From contig NZ_CP042241.1 in the NCBI RefSeq assembly GCF_007833275.1, positions 62,001 through 126,000 on the forward strand: 64,000 nt of DNA, given 5' to 3'. The notes under the pieces were generated by a model. The model searched no databases. It was not told where the DNA came from and saw nothing but the letters and a program-made list of their open reading frames with translations. Both the position numbers and the translations under genes were made by a program. Shown one piece after another: positions 32,836 to 41,600 of the stretch (its first letter is position 1; the number at the start of each line of letters is the position of its first letter). The stretch is from Salarchaeum sp. JOR-1 (lineage in GTDB: Archaea > Halobacteriota > Halobacteria > Halobacteriales > Halobacteriaceae).

Positions 32836-33116
32836 TCCGCAAACGAGAGCGTGAGTTCCGACACGTCGGTCTCGTAGACGACGCCCCCGGAGTCGTTGCG
32901 AGTCTTCTCCACGAGAGCGGCGTCGACGAGTTCCTCCAGGTACGTGTGCGTGGACTCGCGGTGGGAGAGCCCGGTCACGTCGCTCGTCTCGGCGTGCACG
33001 TCGCGTAACGTCCCGCCCGCCGTCTCCCGGAGCGCGTTCAGGAGTCTGAGCCGCTTCTCGTTTCCGAGCGCAGAGCACACCGTCACGATGGCGTCGTCAT
33101 CGGAGGCTACCTCCAT
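32832..33116 (-). CDS. ArsR-like winged-helix regulator inside the R-M locus, 94 aa
   Basis: Starts MEVASDDDAIVTVCSALGNE. The winged helix is NEKRLRLLNALRETAGGTLR (helices 1-2), LSHRESTHTYLEELVDAALV (recognition helix and following) and GVVYETDVSELTLSFAD (wing). It sits between the endonuclease and the methyltransferase, convergent to the first and divergent from the second. That is where controller proteins of type II systems sit, but classical C proteins are XRE-type, so this would be a different sort. A T-rich box near 33140 (CGTTTTTGTC) gives a leaderless start at 33116. Its likely binding site is the palindrome pair at 33173-33220. Confidence 0.75.
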   Translation of the reverse strand: MEVASDDDAIVTVCSALGNEKRLRLLNALRETAGGTLRDVHAETSDVTGLSHRESTHTYLEELVDAALVEKTRNDSGGVVYETDVSELTLSFAD

Positions 33117-33172
33117 ACTCGCCGGGAGGCGCGGCGCGACAAAAACGCGTGCGGAGTGCGACGGCGAGTGAC

Positions 33173-33220
33173 CGGGTACCCGAAACCTAAATACCGCCAC
33201 GGCTAATGGGCGGGTACCCG
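33173..33220. promoter_or_regulatory. methyltransferase promoter with twin CGGGTACCCG palindromes
   Basis: Two identical perfect 10-base palindromes CGGGTACCCG lie at 33173-33182 and 33211-33220, with centres 38 bases apart. The TATA-like box CCTAAATACC (33186-33195) lies between them at about -30 from the ATG at 33221. The second copy ends at the base before the start codon. A protein bound to both would block or steer the methyltransferase promoter. Confidence 0.6.
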
Positions 33221-34594
33221 ATGAGAGCAATCGACTTATTCTGTGGCGCTGGTGGCTTTAGTGCCGGTTTCGAGGCGGCCGGCATCGACGTTCTCTATGG
33301 CTGTGATATCGCGGAGCGCGCCCTGGATACGTTCGACGCGAACCACGACGGCGACGGGCTCCGCCACGATATCAGCGACGGCGTCCCCCCAGAGGTAGCG
33401 GACGTCTCCGTCGACATCGTCTTCGGAAGCCCGCCCTGCAAGGGGTTCAGTGACGCACGGGGGTCGCGGCGGCTGGACGACGAACGAAACCAGCTCGTCT
33501 TCTCGTTCATCCAGTGGGTCGAGCACTTCCAGCCGAAGTACGTGATGATGGAGAACGTCGCGGGCATGACGACGATTAGCGACGAGTTCCTCGGAGCGAT
33601 AGAGCGCGAGTACGCGGACGCCGGCTACGCGGTGGACTGGGAGACGCTGAACGCGGCTGACTTCGGCGTCCCCCAGACGCGAGAGCGCGTCATCTACTTC
33701 GGCGTCCGCGACGACCTCGACGTGGAACCGTCCCTCCCCGAGGGCGGATACCGGGAGGCGAGCGAGGGTCAACTCACGCTGGCGGGTGAACTGATGCGTG
33801 GCTGGACGACCGTCTCCGACGCGCTCGAAGACCTCCCGGAGCCGACCGAGAACGGCGAGGTCAGCCTCCCCCCGCTGTCCGAGTATCCCGAGAACGACTA
33901 CCTCCCGCTCGTCCGCGACGGCGCCGAGACGACGTGGAACCACGTCGCGAAGGAGCCGTCGGACGACGAGGACACGCGCCACATCGTGGACGAGCTGCGC
34001 CCGGGCGAAATGTACCGTTCGAGCCGGTTCGGCGACCGCTACCGACAGGTCTGGGAGGTGCTCGAACATCGGTTCTCCGACGTCGAACAGGACGCCCTCC
34101 ACTTCATCGCCCGCCACCGCTCCCGGAAGGACTTCCGGATGAGCGGGAAGTCGGTCGGCGCGGTGCCCGACCACCTCATCGCCGACCACCTCGAACACGA
34201 CGAGGGCAGCGTCTACGACGCCCTCGAACGACTGCACGGGGACGGCTGGATTCGAACCGACGAAGAGGACGACACGCTCGGCTACGACCTGAACACGAAG
34301 TCGGGCATCCGCCCGCGGTACATGCGCCTCACTCCCGACGGTCAGTCGAACACGATTCTCACGACCGACTTCAACCCCCGAGACAAGCTCCACCCGACCG
34401 AGAACCGCGGGCTCTCCCTCCGGGAGGGCGCGCGCATCCAGAGTTTCCCGGACTCGTTCCGGTTCACGGGGTCGTTCGACGACATCGCCAACCAGATCGG
34501 GAACGCGGTACCGCCACTGATGGCCCAGCGCCTCGCCGACCACCTCCTCGACGTGCACGAGCGCGGGAGCCAGCACGTCACGGCGAGCGACTGA
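33221..34594 (+). CDS. DNA cytosine-5 methyltransferase
   Basis: 457 aa. Motif I DLFCGAGGFSAGFEAAG is at the start and motif IV GSPPCKGFS has the catalytic Cys73. Motif VI is MMENVAGM, motif VIII QTRERVIYFG and motif X GNAVPPLMA. The target recognition part (about residues 240-360) is long and holds a winged-helix-like stretch: PDHLIADHLEHDEGSVYDAL then ERLHGDGWIRTDEED. It should protect DNA from the neighbouring endonuclease. The first codons are A/T-rich compared with the region, another hint of transfer. ATG at 33221 fits the TATA box; an ATG at 33206 is less likely. Confidence 0.92.
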   Translation: MRAIDLFCGAGGFSAGFEAAGIDVLYGCDIAERALDTFDANHDGDGLRHDISDGVPPEVADVSVDIVFGSPPCKGFSDARGSRRLDDERNQLVFSFIQWVEHFQPKYVMMENVAGMTTISDEFLGAIEREYADAGYAVDWETLNAADFGVPQTRERVIYFGVRDDLDVEPSLPEGGYREASEGQLTLAGELMRGWTTVSDALEDLPEPTENGEVSLPPLSEYPENDYLPLVRDGAETTWNHVAKEPSDDEDTRHIVDELRPGEMYRSSRFGDRYRQVWEVLEHRFSDVEQDALHFIARHRSRKDFRMSGKSVGAVPDHLIADHLEHDEGSVYDALERLHGDGWIRTDEEDDTLGYDLNTKSGIRPRYMRLTPDGQSNTILTTDFNPRDKLHPTENRGLSLREGARIQSFPDSFRFTGSFDDIANQIGNAVPPLMAQRLADHLLDVHERGSQHVTASD

Positions 34595-34661
34595 TCGCGG
34601 ACGGCGAATCGACTCGGCGTCGTGTGTTGAACCGCGTTCGCCTCCCTCCCCCGGAGTCGGC

Positions 34662-36575
34662 CTACAGGAAGCGGAAGGTTTCGAGGTTCTTCGGCGCGAA
34701 CGTCCGCATGTTGTACTCGTGGTAGAGCGCGCTGGAGAGGTCTTGTGTAGAGCGCTCGTCACCGTGCACGCACAGCACTTTCTCCGGACGGGGGTTCATC
34801 GTGCGCACGAAGTCTTCGAGACCCTGGCGGTCGGCGTGCCCGGAGAACCCGTCCACGGTCTCGACGTCCATCCGGAGCTTGAGGCGGTCGTTCCGCCCGC
34901 GGTCGCCGGGCATCGCTATCTCGTCCCGGCCGGACTGGATGCGACGCCCCATCGTCCCCTGCGCCTGGTAGCCGACGAACACGAGGCGGTTGTCGGGGTC
35001 GGGCGCGAGGTGTTCGAGCCAGCTCATGATGGGGCCGCCGGTGACCATGCCGGACGTGGAGAGAATGATGCAGGGGTCGCCGTCCGCGACGTCCTTGCGC
35101 TCGTCCTTCCCGCCGTCGATGTGATTGAACTGGTCGGCGAGGAAGGGGTTCGCGTCCTCGTGGAAGATGCGGTCTCGGAGTTCGTCGCGGAGGTACTCGG
35201 GGTAGGTGGTGTGGATGGCGGTCGCCTCCCAGATCATGCCGTCGAGGTGGATTGGCATCTCGGGAATGTCGCCCTCGCGCATCGCCTCCTCCAGGACGAG
35301 CATGATCTCCTGACTGCGGCCGACGGCGAACGCCGGAATCACGACCTTCCCGTCGCGCTCGTACGTGTCGTTGATGACGCGCTTGAGTTTCTCCTCGGAG
35401 TCCTCCTGGTCGGTCTGATAGTCGTTGCGCCCGCCGTACGTTGACTCCATGACGAGCGTCTCGACGCGCGGGAAGTCGTTCACCGCGCCGTTGAACAGCC
35501 GCGTGGGTTCGTAGTGAATGTCGCCGGAGAAGGCGACGTTGTAGAGGCCGTCGCCGATGTGGAAGTGGGAGACGGCGCTGCCGAGGATGTGTCCGGCGTT
35601 GTGGAACGTGAGCTTCACGTCCGGCGCGATGTCCGTCACGTCCCCGTACTCGAGGGGAATGCAGTGCTTGATGGCCTCGCGAACCATTCCGGACTCGTAG
35701 GGCGGATTCCGGCCCTCTTTGGCCGCCACGTCGAGGTAGTCGAGCGTGAGGAGGCCCATCAGGTCGCGGGTCGGTTCGGTGCAGTAGATGGGGCCGTCGT
35801 AGCCGTACTTGAACAGGAGCGGGATGAACGCGGAGTGGTCGAGGTGAGCGTGCGTGAGCACGACCGCGTCGATGGAGTTCAGCGGCACGGCTTCCGGCGC
35901 CTGCAGGTAGGGCACCTCGCCCTCCGCGCCGGGCTTGTCGCCGCAGTCGATGAGAATGCGGGTGTCGGGCGTGGAGAGGATGAAGCTCGCCCGGCCGACC
36001 TCGCGACAGCATCCGAGCGTGGTGATGCGCACGTACTCGTCGTCGGACAGCTCTTCGCGGTGGATCTGGCGGCCGACTTTCTCGAGGATGTCGCGGCGTT
36101 CCTCGCGCTCGTGCGTGAGGAAGTTCCGGACGTTCGAGACCGTCGAGGATTCGATGGGGGGCGTGCGAAGGACTTCGGGCGTCCAGCCGGATGTCTGCGT
36201 TATCTCGCGGAGCGTGCTCCCGTGGCGGCCGATGACCATTCCGGGTTTCTCGGCCTCGATGACGACTTCGCCGGTGTCCTCGTGGAAGTCGAGGTTCGTG
36301 ACGCCGGCGTCGTCGGGAATCACGTCCATCACGTCCTCTCGTGCCTGTTCAGGGCGCGTGAGCACGTCCGGATCCGGGCGGACGGTGATGCGTTTTCGGA
36401 GTTTCGAGGCGAGGTTCCGGATGAGGTCGCCGTTCTGCGCGAACTTCTTCGGGTCGCGCGTGTACACGACGAGCTCGGGGCCCTCGTACTTGACTTCCGT
36501 GACGGTGATGTCCGGCGGAATCTCGTTCGTTATCGTTTCGTGCAGGTCTTCGAGTTGCTGGTCTACCGTACTCAT
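34662..36575 (-). CDS. fttA: beta-CASP ribonuclease aCPSF1 / transcription terminator FttA
   Basis: 637 aa. Order: two N-terminal KH-type domains (about residues 1-150, with GMVIGRHGSTLREITQTSGW as the GxxG loop), MBL domain with VVLTHAHLDHSAFIPLL, beta-CASP domain with STYGGRND and FAVGRSQE, and the RMM part with DGFSGHADR and VLCVHGDE. This is the archaeal counterpart of CPSF73. It cleaves RNA at U-rich sites behind the polymerase and acts in termination. The ATG at 36575 (MSTVDQQLEDL) is used. Its leader is unusually long and structured, see the features at 36572-36773. Confidence 0.95.
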   Translation of the reverse strand: MSTVDQQLEDLHETITNEIPPDITVTEVKYEGPELVVYTRDPKKFAQNGDLIRNLASKLRKRITVRPDPDVLTRPEQAREDVMDVIPDDAGVTNLDFHEDTGEVVIEAEKPGMVIGRHGSTLREITQTSGWTPEVLRTPPIESSTVSNVRNFLTHEREERRDILEKVGRQIHREELSDDEYVRITTLGCCREVGRASFILSTPDTRILIDCGDKPGAEGEVPYLQAPEAVPLNSIDAVVLTHAHLDHSAFIPLLFKYGYDGPIYCTEPTRDLMGLLTLDYLDVAAKEGRNPPYESGMVREAIKHCIPLEYGDVTDIAPDVKLTFHNAGHILGSAVSHFHIGDGLYNVAFSGDIHYEPTRLFNGAVNDFPRVETLVMESTYGGRNDYQTDQEDSEEKLKRVINDTYERDGKVVIPAFAVGRSQEIMLVLEEAMREGDIPEMPIHLDGMIWEATAIHTTYPEYLRDELRDRIFHEDANPFLADQFNHIDGGKDERKDVADGDPCIILSTSGMVTGGPIMSWLEHLAPDPDNRLVFVGYQAQGTMGRRIQSGRDEIAMPGDRGRNDRLKLRMDVETVDGFSGHADRQGLEDFVRTMNPRPEKVLCVHGDERSTQDLSSALYHEYNMRTFAPKNLETFRFL

Positions 36576-36676
36576 AGTGCGCGAACTGCGGGTTCCGGGT
36601 TCCGGCCACCCCACGGTAGTGCGCCGGAATCGGCGCAATACTGACGTGGGGTCACTGACCGGAGATGTGGTATCAT
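36572..36676 (-). other. possible upstream ORF of fttA, 34 aa
   Basis: From ATG at 36676 the frame reads MIPHLRSVTPRQYCADSGAL and on to AVRAL, and its TGA overlaps the fttA ATG (ATGA). The peptide is not like any family. The exact overlap is of the sort that couples translation, but a 34-codon frame can arise by chance. It lies within the inferred leader, so it is recorded as a possible regulator. Confidence 0.25.
36609..36651 (-). promoter_or_regulatory. nested hairpin in the fttA leader
   Basis: CCCCACG (36609-36615) pairs with CGTGGGG (36645-36651). Inside, GCGCCG (36621-36626) pairs with CGGCGC (36631-36636) over a 4-base loop. This two-stage stem lies 35-76 bases before the fttA ATG and inside the transcript if the TATA box at 36763-36773 is used. 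It could be a site for self-control by the ribonuclease it leads to. Confidence 0.5.
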
Positions 36677-36762
36677 CGTGGGAGAGCGGTGCGTCCGGCC
36701 GGTCCGGCGCGTCCGCGGGAACAGTGTCTGGAAAACCCGCTTGGTAGTTCCTATCCGCCGCT

Positions 36763-36773
36763 GATTATAAAAG
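36763..36773 (-). promoter_or_regulatory. fttA: strong TATA box of fttA
   Basis: On the minus strand the box reads CTTTTATAATC, the best TATA-like match near the gene. Transcription would begin near 36742, giving a leader of about 165 bases before the ATG at 36575. No other gene on this strand lies between. A weaker box (GTCAGTATTGCG near 36634-36645) could give a shorter transcript. Confidence 0.5.
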
Positions 36774-36809
36774 ACTTCGCAATAGGTGTTCGAGAACCGA
36801 TAGGTCGTC

Positions 36810-36950
36810 TCAGTCGCCGATGGAGATCTCCTCGTCCTCCATCGTCGGCGGTTCGTCGCTGGCTTCGAGTTCGCGTTCCTCGATGCGGAGGCGGCGCTGC
36901 GTCTGCTTGTTCAGTCCCTTCCGCTCGCGACCACGTTTCGTGTCGCCCAT
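36810..36950 (-). CDS. 46-aa basic/acidic small protein
   Basis: Starts MGDTKRGRERKGLNKQTQRR, a strongly basic N-half, and ends with an acidic half (EASDEPPTMEDEEISIGD). Such a two-faced charge pattern is common in small nucleic-acid-linked proteins. The box GCTTATGTGG near 36974-36983 lies at about -27 and supports ATG at 36950 over an upstream Met. It is divergent from proS and separate from fttA, which begins after its own promoter. No family known. Confidence 0.6.
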   Translation of the reverse strand: MGDTKRGRERKGLNKQTQRRLRIEERELEASDEPPTMEDEEISIGD

Positions 36951-37080
36951 ACCATGAGTGACGTTCGCATACCACATAAGCTTTCCCGCGGTGACGCTGA
37001 CCGCTTCCACGGAGCAAGCCGACTCGCACGGCGGGCGGGCTTCACGGGATTTAAGACTGCATACGGCGACGATTCGCGTA

Positions 37081-38544
37081 ATGAGCGACAACGAGCAGGA
37101 GCTCGGAATCACCGAGAGCAAGGAGCACAGCCCCGGGGAGTGGTACTCGGAGGTCGTGCGGAAGGCGGGCCTCGCGAGCTACGGCCCCGACTCGATGGGC
37201 GGGTTCATCGTCACCCGACCCCGCGGGTACGCGCTCTGGGAGAAGGTCCAGGAGAACCTCGACGAGTGGTTCAAGGGCACGGGCGTGGACAACGCCTACT
37301 TCCCGATGTTCATCCCCGAGTCCTACCTCGACAAGGAGTCGGAGTTCGTGGACGGCTTCGACCCCGAGGTTGCGTGGGTGACCGAGGGCGGAAACGAGGA
37401 ACTCGAAGAGCGCCTCGCCGTCCGCCCCACCTCTGAGTCCATCATCACGCCGTACATGAGCCAGTGGACGCGCAGCCACCGCGACCTCCCCCTCCGACTG
37501 AATCAGTGGTGTTCCGTCGTCCGATGGGAAGCGACGGAGACGAAGCCGTTCTTCCGGACGAAGGAGTTCCTCTGGCAGGAGGGGCACACGGCCCACGAGT
37601 CCGCCGAGGCGGCGTGGGACGAGACGGTGACGCGGCTCGGGCAGTACGAGAAGCTGTACGAGGACGTGCTGGCGATTCCGGTCATGCGCGGCCGGAAGCC
37701 CGAGCACGACAAGTTCCCCGGCGGGGAGACCACCACGACGGTGGAGGCGTTGATGCCGGACGGGAAGAGCCTGCAGGGCGCGACGAGCCACGACCTCGGA
37801 CAGTCGTTCGCGGAGGCGTACGATCTGACGTACGTCGACGAGGACGAGGAAGAGCAGGTCGCGCACACGACCTCGTGGGGGCTGTCGTGGCGCGCGCTCG
37901 GCGGCCTCATCATGACGCACTCGGACGACCAGGGGCTCGTGCTCCCGCCGACGGTCGCGCCCGAGCAGGTCGTCATCGTCCCCATCTGGCAGGAGGACAC
38001 GCGCGAGGACGTGCTCCAGTACTCCACGGAGGTCGCGGCCGAACTGGAGGAGGCGGGCGTGCGCGTCCACCTCGACGACCGGGACGAGCGCAACCCCGGG
38101 TTCAAGTTCAACGAGTGGGAGCTGAAGGGGGTGCCGCTCCGCATCGAAATCGGGCCGAACGAGGTCGACGACGAGGAGTTGACGTTGGCCCACCGGCCGG
38201 ACGGCGAGCAGTCCGTCGTGAACCGCGAGACGCTCGTGAGCTCGGTGGACGAACACCTCGACACGGTGCAGGAGAAGCTGTACGAGGCCGCCGAGGAGAA
38301 CCTCGAGGAGAACGTCCGGGAAGCCGATTCGCCCGAGGAGATTCTTGGCACCATCGGGAAGCACGGCGGGTACGTGAAGACGCCGTGGTGTGGTGACGAG
38401 GCCTGCGAGCAGGTGATCAAGGAGAAAATCGCCGCGGAAATCGTGATGGTTCCGTTCGACGAAGAACACGAGCCGGATGCGGACGAGTGTACGCTTTGTG
38501 GCGAGGACGCTTCGAAAACCGCGTACTTCGCCAAGACATATTAG
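37081..38544 (+). CDS. proS: prolyl-tRNA synthetase
   Basis: 487 aa, the archaeal/eukaryal form without the bacterial insertion domain. Class II motifs: motif 1 region PRGYALWEKVQENLDEWF, motif 2 QWCSVVRWEATETKPFFRTK with LWQEGHTAHES, and motif 3 near WGLSWRALGGLIMTHSDDQG. The anticodon domain follows (VVIVPIWQEDTREDVL). The C-terminal zinc-like domain ends with CGDEACEQ and CTLCGEDASKTAYFAKTY. It charges tRNA-Pro with proline. ATG at 37081 with the box GGATTTAAG at about -27, so the upstream extension was rejected. It appears to be a single-gene transcript. Confidence 0.97.
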   Translation: MSDNEQELGITESKEHSPGEWYSEVVRKAGLASYGPDSMGGFIVTRPRGYALWEKVQENLDEWFKGTGVDNAYFPMFIPESYLDKESEFVDGFDPEVAWVTEGGNEELEERLAVRPTSESIITPYMSQWTRSHRDLPLRLNQWCSVVRWEATETKPFFRTKEFLWQEGHTAHESAEAAWDETVTRLGQYEKLYEDVLAIPVMRGRKPEHDKFPGGETTTTVEALMPDGKSLQGATSHDLGQSFAEAYDLTYVDEDEEEQVAHTTSWGLSWRALGGLIMTHSDDQGLVLPPTVAPEQVVIVPIWQEDTREDVLQYSTEVAAELEEAGVRVHLDDRDERNPGFKFNEWELKGVPLRIEIGPNEVDDEELTLAHRPDGEQSVVNRETLVSSVDEHLDTVQEKLYEAAEENLEENVREADSPEEILGTIGKHGGYVKTPWCGDEACEQVIKEKIAAEIVMVPFDEEHEPDADECTLCGEDASKTAYFAKTY

Positions 38545-38608
38545 GGCATAATACGCCCTTGGACGCATCTGATATAGCGTAATACTATCAGGGGTGGGCT
38601 TTTCCCTG
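38543..38608. promoter_or_regulatory. gltB promoter with paired GCRTAATAC elements
   Basis: AGGGC-ATAATAC-GCCCT (38543-38559) is an inverted repeat that overlaps the proS stop codon. Within it lies GCATAATAC (38546-38554), and GCGTAATAC recurs at 38577-38585, exactly 31 bases away, about three helical turns. The second copy sits inside the imperfect palindrome TGATA-N11-TATCA (38570-38590). The probable TATA element is GGCTTTTCCC (38597-38606). A nitrogen-responsive regulator could bind here. Confidence 0.5.
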
Positions 38609-38634
38609 TTCGTGGCAATCGGTGTCATACACCT

Positions 38635-41600
38635 ATGGGGAACAATGAGCTTCTCGCAGACCCCTCTGACGCCAGCGCGAACTGCGGCGTGGGGGTAGTA
38701 ATGGACCTCGACGGAGGGCGGAGCCACGACGTGCTCGCGGACGGCATCGACCTCCTCGAGAACCTCGAACACCGCGGCACCACAGGCGCCGAAGAGAACA
38801 CCGGCGACGGCGCGGGCGTCCTCCTCCAGACCCCGAGAGCGTTCTTCGACGACGAACTCGACCTCCCCGACGAGTACGCCGCCGGCCAGTTCTTCCTCCC
38901 CCAGAACGCCGACGAACGCGAATCAGTGAAAGACACCGTCGAGTCCGTCTTCTCCGACTACGGTCTCGACACGCTCGCGTGGCGGGACGTGCCGACCGAC
39001 AACAGCGACCTCGGCGCGACCGCCCTCGAATCCGAACCCCACGTCGCGCAGGCGTTCGTCGCCGGCGACGCGAACCTCTACGTCGCCCGGAACGCCGTCG
39101 AGGACGCCGTCGACCACGAGCGCTTCTACGTCTGTTCGCTCGACGAGGACACCCTCGTCTACAAGGGCCTCCTGAAGAGCACGCAGCTCCGCGACTACTA
39201 CCCCGACCTCCGCGACGACCGCATGAAGACGACGTTCGCGATGGTGCACGCGCGCTTCTCCACGAACACGCTCGGCGCGTGGCACCTCGCCCACCCCTAC
39301 CGGAACATCATCCACAACGGCGAGTTCAACACGATCAAGGGCAACGTCAACTGGATGCGCGCCCGGGAGGCCGACCTCGACGCACCGAACCTCAGCGACG
39401 AGGAACTCGACGCGATCCGCCCCATCATCGACGACCCCGAGCAGTCCGACACCGCGAGCGTGGACAACGCGCTCGAACTCCTCACCGAGACGGGCCGCAG
39501 TCTCCCGCACGCCCTCCGGATGCTGATTCCCGAGGCGTGGCAGGGCGACGACGCGATGGACGAGTCGCGCGAGGAGTTCTACGACTTCCACGCCTCGCTC
39601 GTCGAACCCTGGGACGGGCCCGCGCTCGTCGTGGGGACGGACGGGGAGCGCATCGCGGCGGCGCTCGACCGGAACGGCCTGCGGCCGTGCCGGTACGAGG
39701 TGACGGAGGACAACCGGCTCGTGATGGGGAGCGAGGCCGGCGCGCTCGACACGCCGGCGAGCGAGGTCGAGGAGCGCGGCCGCCTCACGCCCGGCCAGCT
39801 GTTCGTCGCGGACCCGAACGAGGGCCGCGTGATTCCGGACGACGAGGTGTTCGACGACCTCACGGACGAGAAGTACGGCGAGTGGGTGGACGCCGAACAG
39901 GAGCACGTCACGGTCGACGACCCGCTCCCCCAGGATCCCGTGGAGAAACTGCGGGCGCGGCAGGCCGCGTTCGGGTACACGCACGACGAGCTCGACGAGC
40001 TCGTGGAGCCGATGGCAGTAGCTGGGGAAGACCCGGTCGGCTCGATGGGCGACGACACGCCGCTCGCGGCGCTCTCAGAGTTCAACCGCCCCTTCTTCAC
40101 GTACTTCCGTCAGCTGTTCGCGCAGGTGACGAACCCGCCAATCGACTACCTCCGCGAAGACCTCGTGACGAGCACGGAGACCCGGCTGGGCCGCCAGCGA
40201 AACCTCCTCTCGGAGTCGAAGGCGCACGCCCGACAGGTAGTACTGGACTCGCCCGTGCTCACGGACGACGGCCTCGCGGGCGTCCGGGAGAGCCGCCGGG
40301 AAGTCCGCACCATCGACACGACGTTCGACCTCGACGGCAGCCTCGACGACGCCATCACGCGCCTCCGCGAGGACGCCGAGGACGCCATCGCGGACGGCGC
40401 GGACGTGCTCGTGCTCTCCGACCGCGACCTGGGGCCGAGCCGTTTGCACGTGCCGAGTCTGTTGGCGACGGGCGCTGTCCACCACCACCTCGTCCGCGAG
40501 GGCCTGCGCTCGCGCGTCGGCCTCGTGGTGGAGTCCGGCGACCCGCGAACCGTCCATCACCTCGCGACCCTCGTCGGGTACGGCGCGGGCGCGGTGAACC
40601 CATACCTCGCCATCCAGTCCGTCACCGACCTGATGGACGAGGACGCGGACATGGATCGCGCGGTCGAGTCCTACGTCGCCGCGATGGAGAAGGGGCTGCG
40701 GAAGGTGATGGCGCGGATGGGTATCTCGACGGTCGCGTCCTACCAGGGCGCGCAGATCTTCGAGGTCGTCGGCCTCGACTCGGCGCTCGTCGAGGACTGC
40801 TTCACGGGCACGCCGAACCGCACCGAGGGCGTCGGCGTGGACGAAATCGAGGCCGACCTCCGGCAGCGCCACGCGACCGCGTACGACGACGGCACCGACC
40901 TCGACCGGCAGGGCGAGTTCACGAACCGCTCGAACGGCATCTTCCACCAGTGGAACCCGGAGACCGTGCACACTCTCCAGGGCGCCGTCCGGTCGGGCGA
41001 CTACGAGCAGTTCGAGGAGTACGCAGACCTCATCAACACCCAGAACGAGCAGCTCCAGACGCTCCGCGGCCTCCTCGACTTCGACTCCGACCGTGAGTCG
41101 ATTCCCGTGGAGGACGTGGAACCCGTGAAGGACATCGTGAAGCGGTTCTCGACGGCGGCGATGAGCCTCGGGAGTCTCAGTCCGGAGGCCCACGAGAACA
41201 ACGCCCGCGCGATGAACGAGATCGGCGCGAAAGCGAACACGGGCGAGGGCGGCGAGCCGCCGGAGCGCTTCGACACCGACCGCGAGTGCCGCATCAAGCA
41301 GGTCGCGTCCGGCCGGTTCGGCGTGACCTCCGAGTACCTCTCGTCGGCGGACGACCTCCAGATCAAGATGGCGCAGGGGTCGAAGCCCGGTGAGGGCGGC
41401 CACCTCCCCGGCGAGAAGGTGAACCAGATGATCGCCGACGTCCGGTGTTCGACGCCGGGCGTCGGCCTCATCAGCCCGCCGCCCCAGCACGACATCTACA
41501 GCATCGAGGACCTGAAGCAGCTCGTCTTCGACCTGAACGCCAGCAACCCCGACGCCCGCGTGCACGTGAAACTCGTCTCCGAGGCGGGCATCGGCACGGT

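Noticed and set aside
33206-33220. Earlier ATG for the DNA methyltransferase
   Set aside because: Motif I begins right after the ATG at 33221, the TATA distance fits that start, and the earlier codons lie in the palindrome.
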